Origin: Pseudopyrenochaeta lycopersici
Lineage: Eukaryota > Ascomycota > Dothideomycetes > Pleosporales > Pseudopyrenochaetaceae
Direction of reading: 5' to 3'
NCBI GenBank assembly: GCA_003313425.1
Contig: NHZP01000001.1
Location: 248,001 to 312,000, forward strand
Length of the DNA stretch: 64,000 nucleotides
The position numbers and the translations under genes are program-made. Shown piece by piece: positions 43,452-52,951 of this stretch. Position 1 is the first letter of the stretch. Every line of letters starts with the position of its first letter. Below the pieces are notes generated by a model. It worked only from the letters and a program-made list of their open reading frames with translations, did not search any database and was not told the DNA's origin.

Positions 43452-44279
43452 ATGTCACCCAATCAAGAATCATTGGTCCCTTCGATAATCTCAATGGAAA
43501 TTGACGATGACGATGAAAACGAGAGCGAGTACCGGCTTAGGATTGGCAACAGAATCAAGTACATCAAAGTCGCAGCCGCTACGTTTGACAGAGCAACGCT
43601 TTCCTTTCCGCTCGCGCATTTGCCGCAATTGCCATACGAAGACGACAATTGGACCGTTGCATATCTCTCTCGTGATGCTGAGTCTGGCAAACTGAAGACT
43701 TTGTTATCCGATCAACAAATTGCAGGCGTCGAGAACGTCTGGCATAGAACCCAGGTCAACGTCCTTGACCTAAGAAGAGTCGAGCGGTTGACGGCCGCGA
43801 CTTTTGAGGCTGTAGTATGCGAAAAGACAACCCTAAATACAACCCTAGCGCCAGCGACAGTAATCGCAAAGATCGCACGATTTGAGTGGGAGGTTCCACG
43901 TATCGAGCGGGAGACGCGTGCGTACCAATTACTGCAGCAGCTCGAGTCAGACCTCGCCCCACGCTTCCTGGGGCATATCCACGAGGAAGGCCGTGTGATG
44001 GGCTTTATACTTGAGAAGTTAGAGGACAGCAGAAGAGCGTCAGTTGGGGACCTGAGTAAATGTGAGCTCGTGTTGAGGAAATTTCACAGCTTTGGATTTT
44101 TGCACGGCGACGTAAACCGATACAATTTTCTTATTAGAAGGGACAAAGTCAAACTCATTGACTTTGAGCGCTTTGAAGAGAGCTCCACAGACGATGCGAG
44201 GACAAGAGAAATGCGGAGCTTGAGCGCAGAGTTTGTCGACCAGTCCGGCAGAGGTGCGGGATTTGTTTTCGTTGGCTAG
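43452..44279 (+). CDS. protein kinase-fold protein of fungal small-kinase type
   Basis: Intronless, 275 residues. The C-terminal half carries kinase-like landmarks: TVIAKIARFEWEVPRIERE (the AxK-like lysine and partner Glu), LAPRFLGHIHEEGRVMGFIL, FLHGDVNRYNFLI (the HxDxxxxN catalytic loop) and KVKLIDFERFEE (a DFE in place of DFG). This is the pattern of a fungal group often misnamed alpha-galactosidase A; nothing in it suggests a glycosidase. Activity is uncertain because of DFE. The N-terminal 150 residues are acidic then beta-rich and unrecognised. The ATG at 43452 is used because the frame upstream has only a TTG; a later Met (MEIDDDDE) is possible. It begins about 110 bp outside the NLR2 segment. 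Confidence 0.7.
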   Translation: MSPNQESLVPSIISMEIDDDDENESEYRLRIGNRIKYIKVAAATFDRATLSFPLAHLPQLPYEDDNWTVAYLSRDAESGKLKTLLSDQQIAGVENVWHRTQVNVLDLRRVERLTAATFEAVVCEKTTLNTTLAPATVIAKIARFEWEVPRIERETRAYQLLQQLESDLAPRFLGHIHEEGRVMGFILEKLEDSRRASVGDLSKCELVLRKFHSFGFLHGDVNRYNFLIRRDKVKLIDFERFEESSTDDARTREMRSLSAEFVDQSGRGAGFVFVG

Positions 44280-44857
44280 GAGATCTCTGAATGGATTAAG
44301 TAAACCTGTTCTACAGTAGTTATACATAGTCAAGAATTTAGCTATTGGCATTGAGAACGAGCATGTACAGGGAAAGGATCCCTAGCTATCTACAAGAAGC
44401 TTGTCAGACGTGGGGCGGATCATTGTTTCAAAACCACTTGCAACTCGGACAATAATGTCTCTGAAAAGTAGAATTCGTTGAAGACATCAAGCAGACCTTT
44501 CCATGAAAAAAAGCAATGGCTGTATTCCTATTGACTAGCACTTTGCCAACAATAATCAGACGAGCTTTGGCTCTGAAAGATGGCCGTTGCAGTCCTTTAG
44601 CTACATGACACGCCTTGGATCGATGCTAGTTACAGACATTCAGCTTTCTCCTTGATTACGGATAGCTCAAAAATGCAATCGTCCTCAAAAGGATGAATAC
44701 GACCAGATGTTTTCGAAAAAGTGATTGACGTTGGGCTAGACTCTTCGTATTGGTCATGCACGTCAGGTGGGGCTGGAGTCAAGCACCACCATAACTAGTA
44801 GCCTACCCCCAGTCGAGAAAGCTTAACGCAGAACTACTCAGCGTAAGAGGCCCAAAT
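44280..44857. other. intergenic, no gene seen
   Basis: 3' region of the kinase-fold gene and promoter of the glyoxalase-fold gene. Nothing else supported. Confidence 0.5.
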
Positions 44858-45298
44858 ATGTCGAACAATAACACCAATAATACATCCCCAAACCCTCTTT
44901 TCAAAGCACACCTCCGCATCGCGCGCCCAACACAATCCATTGCCCCTCTCCTCCCATTCTACATTGATGGCCTCGGTTTCCAAAACATCGGCTCCTTCAC
45001 CAAACACAACGGCTTCGATGGCATAATGCTCGGCCACCCAAGTATTCCATATCACCTCGAGTTTACCAAGGAGGAGAACCATGATCCGGGACGGGCGCCT
45101 ACCCAAGACAACTTGCTGGTGTTCTATTTGCCAGACAAGGCGGAATGGAACAGTGCGGTGGAGAGGATGGAAAAGGCGGGATTTGTAGCAATGAAGAGCT
45201 GGAATCCGTATTGGGAGGCTGATGGTAAGGGGAGGACTTTTGAGGATTCCGATGGGTATCGGGTTGTGCTCTGGAATGAAGAGTGGAGGGCGTTTTGA
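44858..45298 (+). CDS. glyoxalase/VOC superfamily protein
   Basis: Intronless, 146 residues, the size of a single two-module VOC domain. Landmarks: AHLRIARPTQSIAPLLPFYI, DGLGFQNIGSF, GFDGIMLGHPSIPYHLEFT, DNLLVFYLPDKAEWNSAVER, and GRTFEDSDGYRVVLWNEEW near the end. VOC proteins bind a metal or small molecule in a beta barrel and include glyoxalases, dioxygenases and resistance proteins. Resemblance is closest to the YycE-like group, where activity is unknown. It is convergent with the M20 peptidase gene 113 bp downstream. Confidence 0.85.
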   Translation: MSNNNTNNTSPNPLFKAHLRIARPTQSIAPLLPFYIDGLGFQNIGSFTKHNGFDGIMLGHPSIPYHLEFTKEENHDPGRAPTQDNLLVFYLPDKAEWNSAVERMEKAGFVAMKSWNPYWEADGKGRTFEDSDGYRVVLWNEEWRAF

Positions 45299-45410
45299 AG
45301 TCTCTAGATTCGAACAAAAATTATTCAGGGATCGCAATAGTTTCTAGTTTGAAACTAAGAATTGTCTTCAATATGTAGTTATAGCTACTCTTTATAATCG
45401 ATTATACACA

Positions 45411-46691
45411 CTATTCTTTCTTTTTCAAAAATTCAAACGCAGTTATCGCGTGCACCTTGGCTACCTGCTCCAACTCCTCAACCAAACAATACTCATCCGG
45501 ACCCCCCATATTAAACGGCGTCAAGCCTACCACCACCGTTGGAATTCCCTTCCCTCGGTACAATCTTGCATCCGAAGCACCAACCCGCATATTCACCGTA
45601 GCCTGCGGGCTAACGATCTCCTTCGCCGCGTCTAGAGAGCACGTGACAATATCCGCAGACGGAGACGTCCATGTAGGATCGTATTGCTGGATAATGCGGC
45701 ACGATATGCCATCTAATAATACCGGTGATGCGAGCGCTTCGTTGATATGTTGCATCAACTTCGCCGTGGTGGCGCCATTCGGGAGCCGGATATCCAGTCT
45801 CGCTGTTGCAGAATCGGGGACAAGATTCATACTTGAACCGCCCGAGATAGTTCCCACATTCACGGTAATACTCTTCAAAACACGCGCTTCGCCGTCGCCG
45901 GACAAGGGCTCGGAAAGGGGCTTCGCTGCGTCGACGGTCTGGCTCACTTCATCCACTGGCATGGGTAACTCTTCGAGTTTTTTGATCCGGCGTATGGCTT
46001 CCATGAGTGTGTCGATCGCGTTCATGCCGCGGTGTACGTGTGCGCCGTGTGCTGCTTTGCCGGTGGATGTGATTTCGAGCCAGAGAAGGCCTTTCTCGCC
46101 GGTGCGTATGACGAGTGGAGAACCTGCATCGCCGACGATGACTGCATCGGCGTTCTTAACGATGTCGATGTTTTCAAGAAGCCATGCGGTGCCTAGGGTC
46201 CCCATTGTTTCTTCATCGCCAGCCAGTGCCAACGCGACTTGTCCATCCCAGGCATCTTTCTGCTCAGCCAGAGCCCGCATTGCAATGATGGAAGCTGCGA
46301 TTCCTCCTTTCATATCTGCTGCCCCTCTTCCATAGATTCGTGTGCTATCCGCTGATAGGGAACCTCCCAGTGGTGGGACACTCCATTGAGACGGATCTCC
46401 AATAGGGTATGTATCCAGATGGCCGCTGAACACTAGCGTTCTGCCAGGCTGGTTTGATTGAAGAACGGCAACAACATTAGTAATCCCTGGCGCAGTCTCG
46501 TGTACAGAGACCACACTGGATGGTATGTGTTGTCTGATTAAAGCTACAGCAGCATCTGCCGCCGCCGATACCACTCCCGGTGGATTTGGCGAGGGAGCTT
46601 GAATGAGGCTCTTAGTGGCGCCAATGAGGATTGAGTGACTATCCCTAATGGATTGGATGAGTGTAGCCTTAGTTGCGTTCTGTTCAGGCAT
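45411..46691 (-). CDS. M20 family metallopeptidase/deacylase (ArgE/DapE-like)
   Basis: Intronless, 426 residues. M20 enzymes are two-zinc amidohydrolases that cleave acyl groups or dipeptides; the ArgE/DapE branch deacylates small amino-acid derivatives. Zinc ligands are visible in LVFSGHLDTYP (His, Asp), YGRGAADMKGG (bridging Asp), LALAGDEETMG (Glu pair) and VGDAGSPLV. The dimerisation domain is marked by STGKAAHGAHVHRGMNAI, and the late His/Glu region by GGPDEYCLVEELEQVAK. The start is the ATG at 46691; the frame continues upstream only through a GTG. The exact substrate is unknown. Probably cytosolic; no signal peptide. Confidence 0.9.
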   Translation of the reverse strand: MPEQNATKATLIQSIRDSHSILIGATKSLIQAPSPNPPGVVSAAADAAVALIRQHIPSSVVSVHETAPGITNVVAVLQSNQPGRTLVFSGHLDTYPIGDPSQWSVPPLGGSLSADSTRIYGRGAADMKGGIAASIIAMRALAEQKDAWDGQVALALAGDEETMGTLGTAWLLENIDIVKNADAVIVGDAGSPLVIRTGEKGLLWLEITSTGKAAHGAHVHRGMNAIDTLMEAIRRIKKLEELPMPVDEVSQTVDAAKPLSEPLSGDGEARVLKSITVNVGTISGGSSMNLVPDSATARLDIRLPNGATTAKLMQHINEALASPVLLDGISCRIIQQYDPTWTSPSADIVTCSLDAAKEIVSPQATVNMRVGASDARLYRGKGIPTVVVGLTPFNMGGPDEYCLVEELEQVAKVHAITAFEFLKKKE

Positions 46692-47151
46692 ATTGGATGT
46701 GGTATATGATGCTGTTTGTTCGTGACTAGGGCTATTATTTGATAAGTCAAATATTACCGTTGTTAGCCTGCTCTTTCCGAGCTGTACGTTTTGATCCACA
46801 CAGTGAGGTCAATGTCTTGTATTTTGTTGTTCTCAGTCTTCAAACTCGACTGTATGCCTTCAATTTACTTACTCAGCATTGGAAGGGTGCCACGAGTAAT
46901 TTCACGTCGGCAACTCGGTTACTTTTCGCGACTCATGATATTCATCATTATTTAGGTATAAATTGTGTTAAATGACAAACCAATACATGGTTTGTGTTAC
47001 GTGTCTCATCGAAGAGCATGTTTCGACATGGCAGACACCAAGGATACAAGCTGAGGTTACCGCACACGCTGGGACCTCAGATGTCTTCCGATCATTTTGC
47101 AACATGCTCTCTAACAGATGCTGTGGCGCATATACTTTACATAACGTACTT
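46692..47151. other. intergenic, no gene seen
   Basis: Promoter of the M20 gene and 3' region of the transporter gene, both on the minus strand. Confidence 0.5.
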
Positions 47152-49030
47152 CTACAGCGTATACACAAATTCCGGGTTCTCCTTATCAGTAAGATCAAGC
47201 CACCTGCGCTGTGTCAGCCTCATAATCATCACATGTTCTGAAAGGACGATGGAACATACTCCTGATTCTCGAGCTTCACATATTCTGGCTCCGCTCTGAT
47301 TTGTGCCTTCTTCTTGTTCTGCGATACGCAATAGAAGTGAATGAAGGCTAGAATGCCCAGACAGACACCCCAACACACGATGATGGTGATCTCGGCTGGC
47401 ACGTAGCGTGGAGCATCTTCAGGACGGAATGTCTGGGGACCTAAATTTATCATTAATCCTTTGTCTTCACAGCACTGTAACAAATCAAATATGGCCACGC
47501 ACCAATGATGTTGCCGGCACAGTATCCAATCAAATACATCGCAGCCACAGTCGTCTTCTTTGTATATCCCGCAACATTGCTCGAGATGAGACTCAGCAAC
47601 GCAACAAATGGAGTTGGACTGGCCTGTGTCAAGTAGTACCCAGCAAGTCGACCAGAATTATTACTGAGCGGGAGAGCGACAATGAGAACCATGCCAAGTA
47701 TAGCGGTGCAGAGACCGATCATAGAAATCAGAATACGATAGCCGTACTTGTCGCCAGCCCAGCCACAAGCGATGAGGAAGACCACTTCAACGGCGCCGCC
47801 AGGCGTGCCGTAGAGAAGTGACTCTTCGGCTGTGTAGCCAAATCCGACGATGAGTTGGGAGAAGAAGTTTGAGATTCCACCTGCAATAGGTATTAGCTCA
47901 GCAGATTACAACCGCAGGGGATCACTCACCATTTGGAATATCAGCAATCAGTGCATAGAAGAAGAATGCCCAACTCAGTGGATCAAGCAAAGCCTCCTTC
48001 AATTGGTAGAACTTGAAGTGCTTATTTCCAACACCCTGGGCGTTCACTCGGATGCGCTCAATCGCGAGAACACGGTCTTCTTTACTCAGCCAGCGACAAT
48101 TCAACTGGTTATCTGGCACAATCCAGAGGAAAACTATGCCGAGGGTAGCAGTCAAGAGTCCAGTTGCAAGGAAAACGATCTTCCATGGCTCGATGATAGT
48201 TCCGGTCTTGCGGCAACCCACTGCTATACCGTACGCTAGGCATCCGCCGAATATCTGAGCCCACCCGTTGAAGCTGAACCAAATTGCTGTTCTCGATCCT
48301 TGCTCTTTCTTCGTATACCATTGCGATGTGAAGAGAGCAAAGCCAGGAGTAACTGCGGATTCAAACACACCTAGGAAGAACCGAATGGCAATTGCACCAG
48401 CATAGTTCTCGACTGCTGCAAAGCATGACAGAACGAGGCCCCACATAATGATATTGAATGCCGCTATAGTACGTCAGTTCTCAGTCTGAGTGAGGAGAAA
48501 GCGGGGGTGGCTTACAGTACTTCCCAAGTGGCAAGATCTGTAACAAGCGGTTCGTAGGATACTCCCACGCAATGTATCCAAAGTAAAACATCGAGCCTAG
48601 CCATTGGTACTGGTCTCCTGTCAAGTTGATGCCAGACCGCAACTTGTTGTCTGAAGGAGGGAGTCTGAGGCCCATGACACTGGCATAGCTCAGTGTTGTC
48701 TTGTCGAGGTAGTTTAGCCCATAGACTACACACATGATCTATCATGGAAGTCAGCTCTAGGTCAAATCCAATTATGAATGAAGGATGTCTTACAGGCATC
48801 AAATGCCAGTCAATCTTCCTCAGCAATGCTTTACTCTTCTCCTCGGTCAACTCAATTACCTGCCCGTCCAAGCCCTCGAAGGCCTTCATCGCTGTATCCG
48901 CATCGTGAGAGTGCTTCAAAAGCTTGTCGCTAATTCCCTTTGGCAGCTTCGATGGCGACGATGTTTCATCCACAACCGTTCCCTTCTCAACATCCACTGG
49001 AGGACTCATCTTCTCGGTTGCGCTCGCCAT
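47152..49030 (-). CDS. MFS transporter, Dal5/anion:cation symporter type
   Basis: Six exons (48794-49030, 48516-48738, 47930-48463, 47503-47880, 47260-47440, 47152-47203) give 534 residues. Introns are 49-62 nt and close in frame. The Dal5 branch of the major facilitator superfamily imports allantoate, ureidosuccinate, dipeptides, vitamins or similar anions at the plasma membrane. Marks: a hydrophilic N-terminus, IMCVVYGLNYLDKTTLSYAS (the TM1 signature), WEYPTNRLLQILPLGKY, AFNIIMWGLVLSCFAAV, FFLGVFESAVTPGFALFTSQ, IWFSFNGWAQIFGGCLAYGI, WAFFFYALIADIPNGGISNF, and a C-terminal LTDKENPEFVYTL typical of the branch. Joining exons 3-4 and 4-5 restores GGISNFF and NIIGPQTFRPEDAPRY exactly. Substrate unknown. 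Confidence 0.92.
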
Positions 49031-49924
49031 TTTCTACACACCACTCTGATTCACGAGGTCTGAGGCTCTCCGATATCCGGATGAAGAAACAGATTGGACT
49101 AGGATGTATCACACGACTTCAAATACTGCACCGTTGCATAGCGCGGTTATGTACGACTGCCAGCTCATTGCCGGTAGTGGCAACCAAGATAACGCTTCTC
49201 AGTGCTTGTTCGCGCGCCATCGACGTCGGGTGATAAGCCACCCTGTCGGCTCTCCAGCGCCATCTGCAAAGAAGGTTACATGCGGGGTATTTGCCATGTC
49301 GATCCGCGGGTGGTTAGTGATAAGTTCAGGGATGTGCAGTAGAACTTCCATATAAGGAAGCTACTTGTGACATGGTGGTGCGATTGTTGGCTTGCATGCT
49401 CAACAATGAGGCTGGGAATGCCGTTTTAGCATTATCATGAACTATAGGGGAGCGGATAAAGCGAGTGGTAGTTCGCTATCACGCTGGTGGTGGAATGTTT
49501 GGTGTCGAAGACCATGATGTCATTTCTCTAATTGGAAGGCGCGAGCGTTTGAGGCCCCGCTTAGCACACCTCAAATTGAGCAAAGCAAAATGGCGAAGGG
49601 GCAAGCAGAGATGCAAGATTAACCATGCTGTTGTCGCATAGAGATGAATTCAGACAACGAATGTGCTGCTAAATACAGTAATTGACAAGATTATACTGAC
49701 ATTACCCTGATGCCCTTATGTGCACCTGCGCCGGAGAATCCAAAGCCGACCGTCGGCTGATATGATGACCCAGATCCCGCGCTAGGGAGAGGAAAATATG
49801 GTACCCGAACGCCGCCCATATGCAGGTCGTAAATGCTTCAAACATCCGCTCCCGTACCTTAATGAAAAAACAAGAGTCATTTTAACTGAGAGAAGAGTGA
49901 AGATGGAAAAAGAGTTTCGTTATC
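49031..49924. other. intergenic, no gene seen
   Basis: Promoter of the transporter and 3' region of the WOPR gene. No supported feature. Confidence 0.5.
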
Positions 49925-51259
49925 CTACGATCGAACAAAGACGCTGTTGAGCTTGTTCAGCGCGCTGCTATCAGCCGCCGAGCTGTTCTTTGCAAGGCGC
50001 TCAGGTGCAAGATCGCGCGGGAATCTTGATGCTGTATTTGGGCTGCGACTGCCGGAGCGGCTGTTGGCCTGGTTTTCCTTGTCGGGAGCGTCGCCATTGA
50101 GTAGCGAGCCCAGTGTCGGAAGTGGTCGTGATGCTGCTGCTGCACTCGACTCGAGAGCCTGTGCCTGTGACTTGTCTGAGGGTTCAGGCGTTGGTGGCTT
50201 GTTCACGCCCCCTGCAGTGACAGCACCGTTAATGGCAGGGAGTTGTGGGCCCTGCTCGGGAATAGACGAGGCCGGCGCTGGGGGTGGTGCAGCTCCGCTG
50301 GTATGTGGATATTGCTGAGCCTGTTCGGCCACTGATGGGGTGCGTTGTGGTGGAGTTGCCATGTATTGTTGGGCCGCATGTGCTGCTGCGTAGGCAGGGT
50401 GGTGAACAAGCATAGGATGAGCTGGAGGAGCGTTTGTATTGGCCATAGGCGGAGGCGGTCGATCGAATACGTGTGCCTGTGGATGATAGGGAGGCTGAGC
50501 GTAGATGACGCCGCCGTAGAAATAGGGGTGTTGTGCATAGTAGGCATGTAGCGGAGGAGTGCCGTTGGGAGGAGTTGGGGGATATACTGGCACCGCATAC
50601 ATTGGAGCTACTGGTCCTGGACGGGCATATGGTGAACTTGGTCCCATGCTGTGTGCGGCTGCGCTGTATGGCGAACCAGGCATTGGTCCTCGGGTAACGG
50701 CGGGTACAGTCTGGGCTTCATTGACCGTAGACTCTGGGTACATGTTCTTGGGCGGTCGGATGTGTCGTAGCTGTGCGTCGTTTGTCGGTTGTGGGAGGTT
50801 GTTTGAATTTGAGCGAGAATAGTAGCTGATGAGGTGGAGGTGCTGTCCGCTCGAGGTGGTGATGCTGAAGGACTGCTTCATCAGACCGTCGGGCTTGTAT
50901 CGGTAGCCATCTGGGCCCTCGCCCTCTGAATCACCCTCTGCTGAGCCGTCTGGGGACTTTCCGCTTGCTCGCTTGACGACTGGGGCGGTAGGCACGGCGC
51001 TTCCGCCACGCTTGCCTTCCATTTCTCGGTAGGTCAAGAAGCTACCCGACACGCGGCTCGCGCTCCACGACTTTCCGTCAGTCCACCGCCTCATTCCGGC
51101 CTCGCGCTCGTCCCAGACAAAGACTGATCCTGACTTGATCTGCTGGCGCTCCTTCTCGGACAGGCGGCGCTGCACCCGTGGTAATATGCCAATGCGGCAG
51201 GCCTCGAACAGGATGATGGCATCGTTGGGCGTGCGGACATGGCCATGGTAGGTCTCCAT
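49925..51259 (-). CDS. pac2: Gti1/Pac2 family (WOPR) transcription factor
   Basis: Intronless, 444 residues. WOPR proteins (Wor1, Ryp1, Sge1, Pac2) are fungal DNA-binding master regulators of morphology, mating and virulence. Both halves of the WOPR box are present: METYHGHVRTPNDAIILFEA, CRIGILPRVQRRLSEKERQQ, SGSVFVWDEREAGMRRWTDG and SWSASRVSGSFLTYREMEG at 1-100, then YRYKPDGLMKQSFSITTSSG and QHLHLISYYSRS at about 135-170. This wording (METYHGH start, KPDGLMKQSFS) fits the Pac2 clade more than Wor1/Sge1. The remainder is a Pro/Ala/Tyr/Gln-rich low-complexity region, usual for activation or condensate-forming tails. The start is the ATG that begins the conserved block. The upstream gene-free region is unusually long. 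Confidence 0.92.
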   Translation of the reverse strand: METYHGHVRTPNDAIILFEACRIGILPRVQRRLSEKERQQIKSGSVFVWDEREAGMRRWTDGKSWSASRVSGSFLTYREMEGKRGGSAVPTAPVVKRASGKSPDGSAEGDSEGEGPDGYRYKPDGLMKQSFSITTSSGQHLHLISYYSRSNSNNLPQPTNDAQLRHIRPPKNMYPESTVNEAQTVPAVTRGPMPGSPYSAAAHSMGPSSPYARPGPVAPMYAVPVYPPTPPNGTPPLHAYYAQHPYFYGGVIYAQPPYHPQAHVFDRPPPPMANTNAPPAHPMLVHHPAYAAAHAAQQYMATPPQRTPSVAEQAQQYPHTSGAAPPPAPASSIPEQGPQLPAINGAVTAGGVNKPPTPEPSDKSQAQALESSAAAASRPLPTLGSLLNGDAPDKENQANSRSGSRSPNTASRFPRDLAPERLAKNSSAADSSALNKLNSVFVRS

Positions 51260-51850
51260 TGCGAAGACGGTGTGCGATGTAAGGGAATTTGCTGAGGTCA
51301 AGAGGGTTATGGAGATTCAGGTGGCCGAAGGAATTTGGACGGCCAGACTAAGTCTCATGGGTGTCTGTAATGCTGGTGTTAGCCCTGCTGGTGGCTCGAT
51401 GTGGAAGAAACAAGCGCCTCTGGAGTGCACAGATAGTCGGCTTATAGGCAAACAGCGCGATGCAGTCTTGTCCAACATTGAAATAGGCCGGCGAAAATTG
51501 TGGGGTCAAAGGCAGCCTTGCGATCAATGCAGGGCTTTTGGGGAGATAGCGCAGGGGCAGGCGCTCGCAGTATTATGCAGCTCCAGCAGCACGCGTAATT
51601 GATGGACGAATATGCACAGTGGGCGCGGTAGGGGCACTTGAACGGGAAATGAGCAGACTTACTACAGGACTTGTGTCTGCGTGCGGTAATAGCGTAACAT
51701 GCGACTGGAGCCTCTATATGCGGCAGCGCCGATGACGGGCGGGCTGTGAGGCGTTGGGTGGAGATGGAGTGACGTGAAACCGGGTGGGCAAGGAAACGAA
51801 ATATAGATGAGGCAGGGTTGCGCGGCAATGGTCGGTTTGACAGGACACAG

Positions 51851-51878
51851 GCTGGGTGCTGGGTGCTGGGTGCTGGGT
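51851..51878. repeat. minisatellite (GCTGGGT)4
   Basis: Four exact head-to-tail copies of a 7-bp unit in the region upstream of the WOPR gene. Confidence 0.9.
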
Positions 51879-52928
51879 CAGAGAGGCACAAGGAGCGAAA
51901 AAAGTTGGAAATGGCATCAGCAGTCATCCGTCTTCATGTACTCTCGGGGGCCTGCAGCAGTAGCGGGCCCTGGGATCCTGGAATGTCTTTGGGCGTTTCT
52001 CGGCGCTGGGGGGTCTTTCTTCTTGATCGCCGCCCAGAGCTGGAGTGGCGTTTGATAGCGAAATAAGGCCCACAAGCGGCCGGGACAAGCTTTATTTGGA
52101 CGCCGTTGACTCCGTCCACTACCCACTCGGGGGCCGCTCATCCAAGCGGTGCAACCCCAGAAGCGCATACGTACTCAGCGCCCATAGCCCCTGTGCCCGC
52201 TGCGCCGTACCGTGCGGCGAGGCAGCTTTCCTCAGCGGGGGATTGTGAGCACTGCTCCGTCAACCAGCACAACGCTCAGCGGTCCGTCGACTCCGAGAAC
52301 CAGCATGTGCCTCTCTTAGCGGGCGTGCCCAGTCCGCCGCAGCTCATAGCGGCGTTGGCCTCGATCAGCCAAGCTTTTGTCTAGCCGGAGAACTCTAAAC
52401 GTCGCTAGCCAACCTAAACCCAATCTTTAACCTCGACAAGCCTTCGATCGCTGGGCGGCCCCACTTAACCCCAGCTCTGACACCTTCCAAGCCTTCGCTG
52501 TGTCTGCCTTTTTCGCCGTCAGTCCGTCTTGTGATCCTTGGCTGCCGCTCGTGTGTGGGCGACCGACACTGCCCTCTTTGACCACCAATTTACCAAGCAA
52601 AGCCAAGGCGACCCAGTTGTCTGTGTCGGCGCGAACCATCTCGCACTGTTTCTCCTCCTGCAGAGTTATGGCATGTCATGGCGTTGCTTGGCCCTAAGCC
52701 GCACCAAACCTGCAACCCATGGCCGCCTGCTCCACGCTCCGACCGCTGCCTCTCGGCGTCCTTGGAAGATGGACAGAGACAGCTCGGCGTCTTGCCGGTT
52801 CCGCTGTGCTGATTACCGCCGTCTAAACGAATGCAGACGGGCGCAGTCACGGAAGCTGACACCTGTACCCTCGTCGAACAGCCAGCATAGCCTGTTTCGT
52901 GCCTCTGTCCTCAATGCTGCAAGTGGAC

Positions 52929-52951
52929 CACACACACACACACATACACAC
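52929..52951. repeat. (CA)n microsatellite
   Basis: About ten CA dinucleotides with one interruption (CATA). Confidence 0.9.

Noticed and set aside
45457..46335. 292-codon plus-strand frame
   Set aside because: Antisense of the M20 peptidase, which has all zinc ligands on the other strand.
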